Positions 37,086-45,874 of a stretch of 64,000 bases of DNA are shown here, in pieces (the stretch's first letter is position 1; each line of letters begins with the position of its first letter). This stretch comes from CAIYUC01 sp963682005. GTDB taxonomy: Bacteria; Bacteroidota; Bacteroidia; Bacteroidales; FEN-979. The translations under genes were made by a program, and so were the position numbers. The notes beneath the pieces were generated by a model. That model made no database searches. It worked only from the letters and a program-made list of their open reading frames with translations, and had not been told where the DNA came from. Location: contig OY820914.1 in assembly GCA_963682005.1 (NCBI GenBank), forward strand, positions 1,054,001 through 1,118,000. Reading direction: 5' to 3'.

Positions 37086-37865
37086 ATGTCTCTGATCCTC
37101 CATATAGAAACAGCCACGGCTGTGTGCTCTGTTGCTTTATCCAGGGGAGAACAGCTTGTTTGCCTGAAGGAAACAGCGGAGAGGAATGCCCATTCCTCGG
37201 TTCTAACCGTCTTTATCAACGATATCATCCAGGAAGCCGGGGTCAGGCTATCTGATCTTGATGCGGTATGTGTCAGCAAGGGGCCCGGTTCCTATACCGG
37301 TCTCCGGATCGGTGTGGCTGCGGCAAAAGGGTTGTGCTATGCGCTGGATAAGCCATTGATCGCGGTGGAAACGCTGCGGGCTGCGGGCTGCGGGCTGCGG
37401 GCCACGAGCCACGAGCCGCGAGCCACCATGCGTGAATCCGTCATAACAGAGGTTGGAAGACCAACACACGAAGCCCGAGGCCCGAAGCCCGAAGCCCGAA
37501 GCAGCCTTCTGTTCTGCCCCATGATCGACGCCCGGAGAATGGAGGTTTACTATGCCATTTACGATGCAGATGGCAGAGAGATCCTTGAAACGCGGGCAGA
37601 AGTCATTACAGAGGATTCTTTTGCCGCACTGCTGAAGGATCATGCGATCGTCTTTGCCGGAGATGGAGCTGCAAAGTGCAGGGAGGTACTGTCCCACCAG
37701 AAAAATGCGGTGTTCATTGATGATTTCGCCGTTTCATCCCGGTATATGATTTCGTTGGCTATTCCTAAATTCGCGAACAGAGAATTCGAGGACCTCGCCT
37801 ACTTCGAGCCCTTTTACCTGAAAGATTTTATTGCCGGGAAGCCGAGGGTGAAAGGTCTTAGGTAG
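37086..37865 (+). CDS. tsaB: tRNA N6-threonylcarbamoyladenosine synthesis protein TsaB, with an in-frame repeat insert
   Basis: A 259-residue protein of the ASKHA fold that partners TsaD in making t6A on tRNAs that read ANN codons. Conserved parts are LHIETATAVCSVAL, VSKGPGSYTGLRIGVAAAKGLCYAL, LLFCPMIDARRMEVYYAIYD, GDGAAKC and the C-terminal AYFEPFYLKDF. Between ETLRAA (about residue 96) and SLLFCPMID (about residue 140) lies a stretch of about 42 residues rich in Arg, Pro, Glu and Gly that comes from simple tandem repeats in the DNA. In related proteins this linker is about 20 residues. The frame is kept, so the enzyme should be made with an enlarged loop. Confidence 0.92.
   Translation: MSLILHIETATAVCSVALSRGEQLVCLKETAERNAHSSVLTVFINDIIQEAGVRLSDLDAVCVSKGPGSYTGLRIGVAAAKGLCYALDKPLIAVETLRAAGCGLRATSHEPRATMRESVITEVGRPTHEARGPKPEARSSLLFCPMIDARRMEVYYAIYDADGREILETRAEVITEDSFAALLKDHAIVFAGDGAAKCREVLSHQKNAVFIDDFAVSSRYMISLAIPKFANREFEDLAYFEPFYLKDFIAGKPRVKGLR
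37375..37503 (+). repeat. Tandem-repeat insert inside tsaB
   Basis: Four units of GCTGCGG (37374-37402), then GCCACGA/GCCGCGA units (37403-37427), a non-repeated middle, then CGAAGCC units (37468-37503). The wording resembles intergenic strings at 50950-51008 and 59195-59245 (GCAGCCTGTAGCCTGAAGCC). No frame change results. Confidence 0.8.
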
Positions 37866-37925
37866 CTGATGAGCTGGTGTAGGGAACTTTTCATTTTTCA
37901 TTTTTCATTTTTCACTGTTCACTGT

Positions 37926-38702
37926 TCACTGTTCCAGGAACCTCTCCATCTTGCGGATGTTCAGAAGGGGGATTTTAAACGTATATTCTTTGCCATCTTT
38001 TGTCAGGAAAGCAATTCTCTTTTTCCGGTTGACCCGGTTCAGGTAGCTGAGGTTAATGATCACCGAGCGGCTGATCCTGTAAAAACCTTGCGCGGGAAGG
38101 ATTTTTTCGATGCTGCCGATATTGGTCGTGATCATCTCATGCTTTTCGTCGTTGTAATAAATCTCCGAATAGTTCCAATCAGCTTCGATATAAACGATAT
38201 CATCCGGATTCACCATGATGAAACCGGAACCTGTTGAAAATTTTAATTTCCCTTGTGCCGGTAACCGGCTGACCAGTGCATCAAGACGGGCGCTGATCGA
38301 TTGCTCCCCGGTTTTATCAGCTGCCCGGTTCAATTTCCTTTCCCGGAACCGTGTAATGGCGGCATTCAGTTCTGCCGGGTTTACCGGCTTCAATATATAA
38401 TCAAAAGCCGCATTGCGGATGGCTTCGATCGCGAACTGATCAAATGCCGTGACAAAGATGATTTCCGGTGAAAGTCCAGCCTTTTGTATTTCCCGGGCGA
38501 TTTCAAATCCGTTCTTTCCCGGCATCTGGATATCGAGGAAAAGAATATCCGGCTTGATATCTGCTACTATTTCACCTGCGGTTGCCGGGTCACATGCCTC
38601 ACCAGCAATCTCAATACCGGGAATCTCTTTCAGTACCTTTTCCAGGGTTCTGATTGCATTGATTTCATCATCAATGATGACTGCCCTGATCGGAGGATTC
38701 AT
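37926..38702 (-). CDS. LytTR-type response regulator
   Basis: A 258-residue two-component regulator. The receiver domain (about 5-120) has the acidic pocket D11-D12, the phosphorylated D57 in LFLDIQMPGKNG, and the K near residue 107 in DYILKPVN. A LytTR DNA-binding domain fills about residues 155-255 (IVYIEADWNYSEIYY, FYRISRSVIINLSYLNRV). The last two codons and the stop are made of a GAACAGTGAACAGTGAA repeat string. It is encoded downstream of two sensor kinases on the same strand (54 bp after the nearer one), which are its likely partners. Targets unknown. Confidence 0.92.
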   Translation of the reverse strand: MNPPIRAVIIDDEINAIRTLEKVLKEIPGIEIAGEACDPATAGEIVADIKPDILFLDIQMPGKNGFEIAREIQKAGLSPEIIFVTAFDQFAIEAIRNAAFDYILKPVNPAELNAAITRFRERKLNRAADKTGEQSISARLDALVSRLPAQGKLKFSTGSGFIMVNPDDIVYIEADWNYSEIYYNDEKHEMITTNIGSIEKILPAQGFYRISRSVIINLSYLNRVNRKKRIAFLTKDGKEYTFKIPLLNIRKMERFLEQ

Positions 38703-38756
38703 ACCAGATAAATTAATCCTGCAATTTAATAAAAAGTCGGAATAATCAACTCTTTA

Positions 38757-40877
38757 TTATACGCGGTCCGGAATCCTGATCGTAACCTTGGTTCCGGCTG
38801 GAGATCCATCTTTATCGAAAAGATCTGTGATCTCGGACCGAACCTTTATTCCTGTTATTTTATAATACAAATCCAGAAACTGATCCATGATCTGAAGTCC
38901 TTTGCCGGTTGATGCTTTATCCTTTCGGTCCGCCTCCTGACGGCCGATTCCGTTATCTTCAATATCCAGTATCAAATGTTGATCCTCCTTAAAAACATGA
39001 ATAGACAGAAGCCCCTCATGCGGGCTGGTCAGTAGTCCATGCTTGACAGCATTCTCTACCGGCGATTGAATGATCATTTTCGGGATCATCCATTCCTGAT
39101 TGACATCGGGATCAATTATGATTTGGTAATTAAATTTATCCCTGAACCGGAATTTTTCAAGGGCCAGGTAATTCTCAGTGAATTCGATTTCTTCTTTCAA
39201 CGTCCTTTTTATCTTATCTGCAGAAAGCACCAGTGACCGGTACATCCGCGAAAAATGAAGCAGGTTGTCGGTCGCCTGCTGCTTTTCCTCCCGGTTCACC
39301 GCATCGATTACCGAGTTGATGGCATTCATTGTGAAATGCGGGTCCATCTGGTTCCGGACGATCTTAAGCTGGAGTTCGGTGATCTTTTTTTCGGTTTGGT
39401 ATTTTTTTTCAAGCTGGTAGCGCTGGATCCTTCTGATCAGCAAGGTAAACAATAGAATTCCCAGGTAAATTCCCAGGTAAATAATCCATTTCAGAAAATA
39501 GAGCGGGTTTTTCATGTAGGAAATAGTATATTCCATTTCTCCGGAATTAATAAATAGCACTGGCGGTTCTCCGGGCGTTTTTTTCATCGACAAAACGGTA
39601 TGCCTGGGAAGTGAAAGCGCCAGATTTAGAAACACAGGATTCGTCAAATCATTCCGGAATACGGCGATCTGGTTTTGCAGGCTATTTGTAAAGAGAATCT
39701 CCTCCATCCCATCCAGATCAACATCCATCCGAAAAACTATTTTAATGGAAAATCCGATATCCTGGTTATTTACATAACAAAAAGCAGGATCGTAGAAATG
39801 CAAGTATCCGTCAATTGTCGGGTGGCATATTAATTTTTTATTTGCCCTGGTAATGATAAATGGCTGGAAGCCGGCAATATCTCTATTGAATTCGGAAACG
39901 CTTTTCTGGTTACCAATCGTTCCGTTTGTATTAAACGTATAAAAAATGATCGCTTTCAATTTCTCATACGGTGTATTCCAGCAAATACATGGTGTAATTT
40001 TATTTGAGGAGGATCTCAAAATAAACGGCCGAATACTACCGGTTCTTCCTGGAAACTCGACTGGCTTGAATAAAAACTGCAGGTGCCGGTCGAGTACCAT
40101 CAGCCAGGAGCTGCTGTCGTGATATACATAACTCTTGTCTTTAGTAATGTTCTGTGGTGCATATCCCCCCAGGATCATCTCATTTTTCCCGTCCCCGGTA
40201 ATGTCTGCCTGGAGTATTTCAGATAACTGAAATCCGCTTTTAGGTGACCTGTTCAGAATATTATGCCGGATATCGAATGTAAAAACATTTCTCGGATTTA
40301 CTGAATACCCAGAAGAAATCCCGAAAACCAAATCTAAAAATCCGTCATCATTCAGGTCATCCATTTGTGCCGGAACAATTTCCGGGTCGGTTTTCCCATT
40401 TACACTTCGCACTGTTGTAATGAACCGGTTTGAGAACGCTGGTTCCGGGTTGCGATAGTCTGAAACGCAATTCAGGAAGATAGAATCATTCGATTGTGTG
40501 AATGCATATATTTCCTTTCGTCCATTATGATCATAATCTCCTGTCATAATGAAGTCATACCTGAAATCCGGAAAGCGTCCGTTAAATTCCCATGCTTCAA
40601 CATGAACAAATGGATAAAGATAGACCGTAACAGCGGCTGTCCCAATTGCATTATTGTTGATCACAATTTTATCGCTTACCCCATTATTGTCAAGATCATT
40701 CCAGATGATCAAACCTTCATTTTTTGACTGATCCAGGATTTCGGCTTTGAACCTCGGGAAGTTAAAAGGATAGAGTGATATTATCAGAATTGTCGCAAAT
40801 AAGGAAACAACCAAGGGGTTAACAAAGAATGCACCTGCTCTTTTCATGACAGGATTCCAATTTGCTGATAATCTCAT
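38757..40877 (-). CDS. LytS-type sensor kinase with FG-GAP-like extracytoplasmic domain, kinase 1
   Basis: A 706-residue membrane histidine kinase. A membrane helix at about residues 15-36 and a second at about 462-483 enclose a large extracytoplasmic part. That part carries repeats of the type DLDNNGVSDKIVI, DYDHNGRKEIYAF, DLNDDGFLDLVFG, DITGDGKNEMILGG and DVDLDGMEEILF, as in FG-GAP/VCBS propellers that bind calcium in their loops. The cytoplasmic part is a His_kinase domain (NQMDPHFTMNAINSVID, phospho-acceptor H near 511) and a HATPase domain (SPVENAVKHGLL, DIEDNGIGRQEA). The kinase half is very close to that of the neighbour kinase; the sensor halves differ more. Likely signals to the LytTR regulator downstream. 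Confidence 0.87.
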   Translation of the reverse strand: MRLSANWNPVMKRAGAFFVNPLVVSLFATILIISLYPFNFPRFKAEILDQSKNEGLIIWNDLDNNGVSDKIVINNNAIGTAAVTVYLYPFVHVEAWEFNGRFPDFRYDFIMTGDYDHNGRKEIYAFTQSNDSIFLNCVSDYRNPEPAFSNRFITTVRSVNGKTDPEIVPAQMDDLNDDGFLDLVFGISSGYSVNPRNVFTFDIRHNILNRSPKSGFQLSEILQADITGDGKNEMILGGYAPQNITKDKSYVYHDSSSWLMVLDRHLQFLFKPVEFPGRTGSIRPFILRSSSNKITPCICWNTPYEKLKAIIFYTFNTNGTIGNQKSVSEFNRDIAGFQPFIITRANKKLICHPTIDGYLHFYDPAFCYVNNQDIGFSIKIVFRMDVDLDGMEEILFTNSLQNQIAVFRNDLTNPVFLNLALSLPRHTVLSMKKTPGEPPVLFINSGEMEYTISYMKNPLYFLKWIIYLGIYLGILLFTLLIRRIQRYQLEKKYQTEKKITELQLKIVRNQMDPHFTMNAINSVIDAVNREEKQQATDNLLHFSRMYRSLVLSADKIKRTLKEEIEFTENYLALEKFRFRDKFNYQIIIDPDVNQEWMIPKMIIQSPVENAVKHGLLTSPHEGLLSIHVFKEDQHLILDIEDNGIGRQEADRKDKASTGKGLQIMDQFLDLYYKITGIKVRSEITDLFDKDGSPAGTKVTIRIPDRV

Positions 40878-40959
40878 AAAAGTTTTATCACCGGAAAGGT
40901 AAAATTAGGATTTTTATGGGTTGAAACTCCCTTTTAGCGAAAGTTTACAGGATTGACTT

Positions 40960-43062
40960 CTACTCCCTGATTCCCATCCGGATCCTTACCTTCGTCCCGT
41001 TGTTTCTTCCCGTTTCATCCGTCATATCCATGATATCCGTTGAAACCATTATGCCGGTGATTTTGTGATACAACTCCAGGAACTGATCCATGATCTGAAG
41101 TCCTTTGCCGGTAGATTCCATCCCCTGTCGTTCCGCCTCCTGCCTGCCAATTCCGTTATCCTCTATTTCCATAATGAGTTGATGATCCTCCTTATATGCA
41201 TGAATGGTTAAAAGCCCTTCGTGCGGGCTCTTCAGCAGTCCATGCTTTATGGCATTTTCAACCGGCGATTGAATGATCATTTTCGGGATCATCCATTCCT
41301 GGTTGACATCGGGCTCGATCACGATCCGGTAATTAAATTTATCCCTGAACCGGAACTTTTCAAGGGAAACGTAATTTTCAGTGAATTCGATCTCCTCTTT
41401 CAGGGTCCGTTGGATCTTATCCGCAGAAAGCACCAGAGACCTGTACATTTGTGAAAAGTGAAGCAGGTTGTCAGTCGCCTGTTGCTTCTCCTCCCTGTTC
41501 ACTGCATCGATCACCGAATTAATTGCATTCAGGGTGAAATGAGGATCCATCTGGTTCCTGACGATCTTAAGCTGGAGTTCGGTAATCTTTTTTTCAGTCC
41601 TCCGGATTTTCTCAATCCGTAACCGCTGTGTATTTCCAATCAACAAAATGAGCAGATAGATTGACAGAAAAATTCCTGCATAAACAGCCCAACGATAATA
41701 GAAGTAAAGATTTTTCGTGTACAGAAGTAAGTACTGGTGAACACCACTACTGATTGATAATAAAGGGGCCTTCCCGGGTTCGTTTATTACTGACAGGACT
41801 GTTTTGGAGGAATTATCAAGGAGAATCGGAAGTATAACTGGATCAGACAGGTCGTGTCTGAATATTGCTGCATTATTCTGATGATGATCAAGAAAAACAA
41901 TTTCGTCAGCATGATCATTATCCAGGTCTTTCGTACCAAATTCTGATAATTGAATTCCGATCGTCTGCGTTGAAACAGTTTGAAACAGTGTATCAAATAA
42001 GTATAACATACCTGAAGTTGTCCCAATGGCTAATAAAGGAGTATTCTTTCTAAAAGCAACAAAGGGAGGAGTATATTCACCATATTTTATTTCCGGGAAG
42101 TTCTTCCGGGAAATTGTTTTCCCGTTTTGATCGAAATGGAATAGTGTCATGCCTTTCCGGGTCTGGAGCGGCGGGAAGTAAAAACTGAATAGTCCCTTGC
42201 AACCGGATTTATTCATTATTCCAAGGGTTGTCATTTCACTATATCCATATGAGGGAATTCTTACCGGGTCGAATGCGAATTGCAGATTTCGGTCGAGAAC
42301 AATAAGCCAGCAGCAAAGATCATTTATGGGGAAAGTTAATGTATCGGTATAATTCTGGCTTGCATAACCGTTAACAATAATTTCCCTTGTCCCATCTCCG
42401 TTGATATCCTCGAGGCTCAGTTTTGTAATATGGTAGCCGTTCTTTGGTGATCTTGACAGGACATCATTTTTTATGTCGTAGCTGAAGACATATCTTGGAA
42501 TGGTTGAAATGCCAAAGTTGACGGCAAAAACAAGTTCTTTGAAGTGATCCTGGTTCAGATCTTCCAACCCTCCCTGGACAATATTGAAATGCAGTTTCTC
42601 ATTTTTCATCCCATTGCCCACAACCTCAATAAACCTGCTAATAACCGAAGGGTTCTTTTCAAAAGGGTGCAAAACACCATGAAGGAACAGCGAATCGTTA
42701 GAAACTGTAAAGAGGTAGATCTCTTTCTGGCCATTTCCATCATAATCGCCGGTTAAAAAATAGCTGTTGATCATAAAGTTGAACAGCCCCCGAAAATCCC
42801 ATTCAGCAAGATATAACCTTGGATTGAAATGCACGGTAACACCTGAGAATTGATCTGCATAGGAATGGAATACCAGCTTGTCACTGTAACCATTTCCATC
42901 AAGATCATCATAATACTCGAAAAGGTTGTCTTTCTGGGTAACCTGTTCTGTTATCCTGAGATTGTATTTATTCACCGGCGGAAGGAAAAACCAGGCAATC
43001 ACAGCAGTCAATAGAATCGATAGAAAGAGTGGGTGAGTCAGGAGAGAGAGAAGCTTTTTCAT
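40960..43062 (-). CDS. LytS-type sensor kinase with FG-GAP-like extracytoplasmic domain, kinase 2
   Basis: A 700-residue paralogue of kinase 1. Membrane helices lie at about residues 10-28 and 455-476. The extracytoplasmic part has DDLDGNGYSDKLVF, GDYDGNGQKEIYLF, DLNQDHFKELVFAV, DINGDGTREIIVNG and DLDNDHADEIVFLD, the same propeller-like loops. The kinase half contains NQMDPHFTLNAINSVIDAVNREEKQQATDNLLHF (phospho-acceptor H near 504) and SPVENAIKHGLL, IEDNGIGRQEA. It lies 82 bp upstream of kinase 1 and is followed by it and the LytTR regulator. On the minus strand TATATTTG at 43096-43103 may be the promoter for the three genes. Confidence 0.87.
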   Translation of the reverse strand: MKKLLSLLTHPLFLSILLTAVIAWFFLPPVNKYNLRITEQVTQKDNLFEYYDDLDGNGYSDKLVFHSYADQFSGVTVHFNPRLYLAEWDFRGLFNFMINSYFLTGDYDGNGQKEIYLFTVSNDSLFLHGVLHPFEKNPSVISRFIEVVGNGMKNEKLHFNIVQGGLEDLNQDHFKELVFAVNFGISTIPRYVFSYDIKNDVLSRSPKNGYHITKLSLEDINGDGTREIIVNGYASQNYTDTLTFPINDLCCWLIVLDRNLQFAFDPVRIPSYGYSEMTTLGIMNKSGCKGLFSFYFPPLQTRKGMTLFHFDQNGKTISRKNFPEIKYGEYTPPFVAFRKNTPLLAIGTTSGMLYLFDTLFQTVSTQTIGIQLSEFGTKDLDNDHADEIVFLDHHQNNAAIFRHDLSDPVILPILLDNSSKTVLSVINEPGKAPLLSISSGVHQYLLLYTKNLYFYYRWAVYAGIFLSIYLLILLIGNTQRLRIEKIRRTEKKITELQLKIVRNQMDPHFTLNAINSVIDAVNREEKQQATDNLLHFSQMYRSLVLSADKIQRTLKEEIEFTENYVSLEKFRFRDKFNYRIVIEPDVNQEWMIPKMIIQSPVENAIKHGLLKSPHEGLLTIHAYKEDHQLIMEIEDNGIGRQEAERQGMESTGKGLQIMDQFLELYHKITGIMVSTDIMDMTDETGRNNGTKVRIRMGIRE

Positions 43063-43263
43063 TGAACAATGAATAGAAATTGTGCATGCTTATAACAAAT
43101 ATATGAAATAATATTTATCTGCTGCTATCCTGACTTGATCGGCTCCTTTAAGATTACTCATGTTCGCATCGTTGAAATGATTGAATTGTAGTATTTGAAA
43201 TTCCAAGATCTAACTTTACCTCAGTTTAACCTAATGGCTAATAATTTCAAATCTGCATAAATT

Positions 43264-43788
43264 ATGAGAACTTTATGTCTATTTCTTGCTTTTTCCACTG
43301 CAATCGTCTTTTCCTCACCTGCACAAACGCTGTGTCCTTTTGTGGTTGCTTCCAGCGGTGACAATTTTTCAAATTCAACTGGGATTTTAAGTTTCACAAT
43401 TGCGGAAATGACCATGGTAGAAACCTTTTCGGAAAATAATAATTTTTTTCTTAATCAGGGGTTTCATAGCGCTCCTGAAGAAGTTTCAGTTGAGGTACCA
43501 ACATTTTTCACAAACAAACTCTTGATAAATTATTATCCAAACCCTACAAGAGGCGTTTTTTATGTGACCTATGAAGAACAAGAGGATAATTCCAAAATCA
43601 TCATTCAACTTAATAATATGATAGGCTCGAAAATCCTGACTTATGAATTTCTCTCTAAAAGGGGAAAAAACCTATTCAAACTGGACGTTTCAAGTTTCCC
43701 TCAAGGCATTTATTTAATGTATTTTACTGTTTTTCAACATTATGGTGCAATAATTAATGATGTTGCCAAGATATGTTACGAACTATAA
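43264..43788 (+). CDS. Small T9SS-sorted protein
   Basis: A 174-residue exported protein. The signal peptide is MRTLCLFLAFSTAIVFSSPAQ. The short mature part (about residues 22-85) has one cysteine and the pattern FSNSTGILSFTIAEMTMVETFSENNNFFLNQGFHS, which is common in front of sorting domains in small Bacteroidota proteins. The rest is a T9SS domain (INYYPNPTRGVFYVTY ... QGIYLMYFTV). It precedes the collagen-like gene by 26 bp, so the two are probably one transcript. Function unknown. Confidence 0.75.
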   Translation: MRTLCLFLAFSTAIVFSSPAQTLCPFVVASSGDNFSNSTGILSFTIAEMTMVETFSENNNFFLNQGFHSAPEEVSVEVPTFFTNKLLINYYPNPTRGVFYVTYEEQEDNSKIIIQLNNMIGSKILTYEFLSKRGKNLFKLDVSSFPQGIYLMYFTVFQHYGAIINDVAKICYEL

Positions 43789-43814
43789 TTATTAAAAACC
43801 AAAATACAATCATT

Positions 43815-45317
43815 ATGAAAAAACTAATTTTATTTTACTTGGGTTGCTTATTGGGATGTTTATTCTTCCCTTTCGATTCCCTCTCTCAGACACCTCAAGG
43901 ATTTAATTATCAAGCTGTTGCCAGAAATTCAAGTGGTCAGACACTTGCCAATCAACAAGTAGGTGTTAAAGTTGAAATTACTGATGGCCAAAATGGATCC
44001 AGTCAATACGTAGAGACATTTAATTTATGGACAAATCAATTTGGGTTATTTACATTAACTATTGGACTGGGAACACCAGTATCTGGTACATTCTCTACTA
44101 TTCCATGGCAAAATGGCACTCAATGGTTAAAAGTTTGGTGGGATCCTACTGGCGGAACGAATTATAGTGTAATGGGAACTTCACGCCTGTGGAGTGTTCC
44201 CTTTGCCTTGTATGCACAATACTCGGCAACAGGTGTACCTGGTCCAAGTGGGCCACAAGGACCGTCTGGACCAATGGGACCGTCTGGGCCTACTGGGCCT
44301 ACTGGGCCTACTGGGCAACCAGGACCGACAGGTATACAAGGGCCTCCTGGGTTTACAGGTCCTACGGGACCGACAGGACCGACAGGACCAATGGGTGCAT
44401 CCGGACCGTCAGGCCCAACTGGTGCCACAGGACCAGCTGGAGCAACGGGACCATCTGGACCGACAGGAGCATCAGGTCCATCTGGGCCCACGGGAGCAAC
44501 GGGGCCTTCAGGACCGATTGGACCATCAGGACCATCAGGTGGTGTTAATGGAAATGGCAGTTCTAATAAATTAGCAAGATGGACGAATTCAACTACCCTT
44601 GGAAATGGGGCAACTCAAGATGATGGTACAAATGTAGGTATTGGAGGAGCTATAGGCTCTTCAACAAGATTAGTTGTCCAAGGGGGTACCAATATTACAG
44701 GAATATATTCGTATTCCCCTAACCGAGATGGAATCTCTGCTGAATCTGACGCTTCTTCTAATGCTTATGCAGCAGTTTTTGCAACAGGTACTGGAGGAAC
44801 AACAGGTGCTTGGGCAGGGTATTTTGCCGGGAATGTTCATGTCGGTGGAATATTATCAAAAGGCAGTGGCTCTTTTTTAATTGATCATCCAGATGATCCA
44901 TTAAATAAAACATTAAGGCATAATTTCGTCGAATCTCCTGAAAATTTATGCCTATACAGAGGACTATGCAAACTTGATGACAATGGTGTAGGTTCTGTAA
45001 CAATGCCGTCATATTTTGTTAATCTCACAAAAGAAGAAGAAGCAACAGTAAATATTACAGTTGTTGGTCAACCATTTGCTGTAGGATATGATTGGGATGA
45101 AACCCATACTCATATTAAAATTTATGGGCAAGCCAACAGAAGTGTTAGCTATATTGTTCTATCTGATAGGGACGATCCGGTAATCCATCAATTATATAGA
45201 CCCGTCGAAGTAGAAAAAGGACAAGGAAGCGAATGTCCTAAAGGTAAAATGTTATTTCCAGATGCTTATGGATACCCGGAAAGCTACTCCATCGGATTTG
45301 AAAAAAGGATAAAATAG
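43815..45317 (+). CDS. Secreted collagen-like protein
   Basis: A 500-residue exported protein; the ATG at 43815 starts the signal peptide (MKKLILFYLGCLLGCLFFPF). The N-terminal domain (TPQGFNYQAVARNSSGQTL ... LWSVPFALYAQY) is a frequent Bacteroidota surface module. It leads into about 105 residues of uninterrupted Gly-x-y triplets with many GPT, GPS and GAT units (about 44238-44545). The C-terminal part (NVHVGGILSKGSGSFLIDHP, then FVESPENLCLYRG) resembles a domain found at the end of other bacterial fibre-like proteins. No T9SS sorting domain is seen. It likely forms a trimeric fibre at or near the cell surface. The region is AT-rich compared with the housekeeping genes. Confidence 0.82.
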   Translation: MKKLILFYLGCLLGCLFFPFDSLSQTPQGFNYQAVARNSSGQTLANQQVGVKVEITDGQNGSSQYVETFNLWTNQFGLFTLTIGLGTPVSGTFSTIPWQNGTQWLKVWWDPTGGTNYSVMGTSRLWSVPFALYAQYSATGVPGPSGPQGPSGPMGPSGPTGPTGPTGQPGPTGIQGPPGFTGPTGPTGPTGPMGASGPSGPTGATGPAGATGPSGPTGASGPSGPTGATGPSGPIGPSGPSGGVNGNGSSNKLARWTNSTTLGNGATQDDGTNVGIGGAIGSSTRLVVQGGTNITGIYSYSPNRDGISAESDASSNAYAAVFATGTGGTTGAWAGYFAGNVHVGGILSKGSGSFLIDHPDDPLNKTLRHNFVESPENLCLYRGLCKLDDNGVGSVTMPSYFVNLTKEEEATVNITVVGQPFAVGYDWDETHTHIKIYGQANRSVSYIVLSDRDDPVIHQLYRPVEVEKGQGSECPKGKMLFPDAYGYPESYSIGFEKRIK

Positions 45318-45874
45318 CACATTATTCTAGGGAAATAGCAAAATCTGTGTCTTTGTATGTGGCTCACTCAATGTTAAAAGTATGACAGATTAAGGGAATA
45401 GCGAAAATCTTCCCTCTTTTTAGCGAACGGTAATTAAAGAACTTAAAATCTTAAGCATTTTAAATCATGGAGTATAAATAAAGGTAATATCCATCAATGC
45501 TTATGGTAAAAGTTGTATTGTGCTGAAAATAAATCAATTATAATTAATTAGGATTCAATTTCCATTTCCTTTTGACTTATTCTACACGAATTAGATATGC
45601 GATTAATTGACCAAAATTATCTGATTTTATTTATAAGAATAAAACGACTTGTTGACTTCTTCGTCAAAATGAAATAATCATTTGGGCCAGAAATCAGTAA
45701 GACAATGAAGATTAAAAAACCGTAAATCCGGGAATGTTCGATTTGGCATTTGTTTTTTGATTAAGCTATTCCAGGAAGAAAATTGTGATGCAAAGAAACT
45801 CATTATTCACCATTTTGACGTTTAATCTTCAATGAGAAGTTGCATATTACTATTAATTAGTTGACACCATTGAC
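45318..45874. other. AT-rich spacer without recognised gene
   Basis: About 557 bp. Many stops in all frames and no repeat of the kinds seen elsewhere in the window. It probably holds the end of the collagen-gene transcript and the promoter of the next gene. Confidence 0.5.

Noticed and set aside
44162..44491. Glycine/proline-rich frame opposite the collagen-like region
   Set aside because: Antisense reading of Gly-x-y codons gives another Gly-Pro pattern. The plus-strand gene has the signal peptide and flanking domains.
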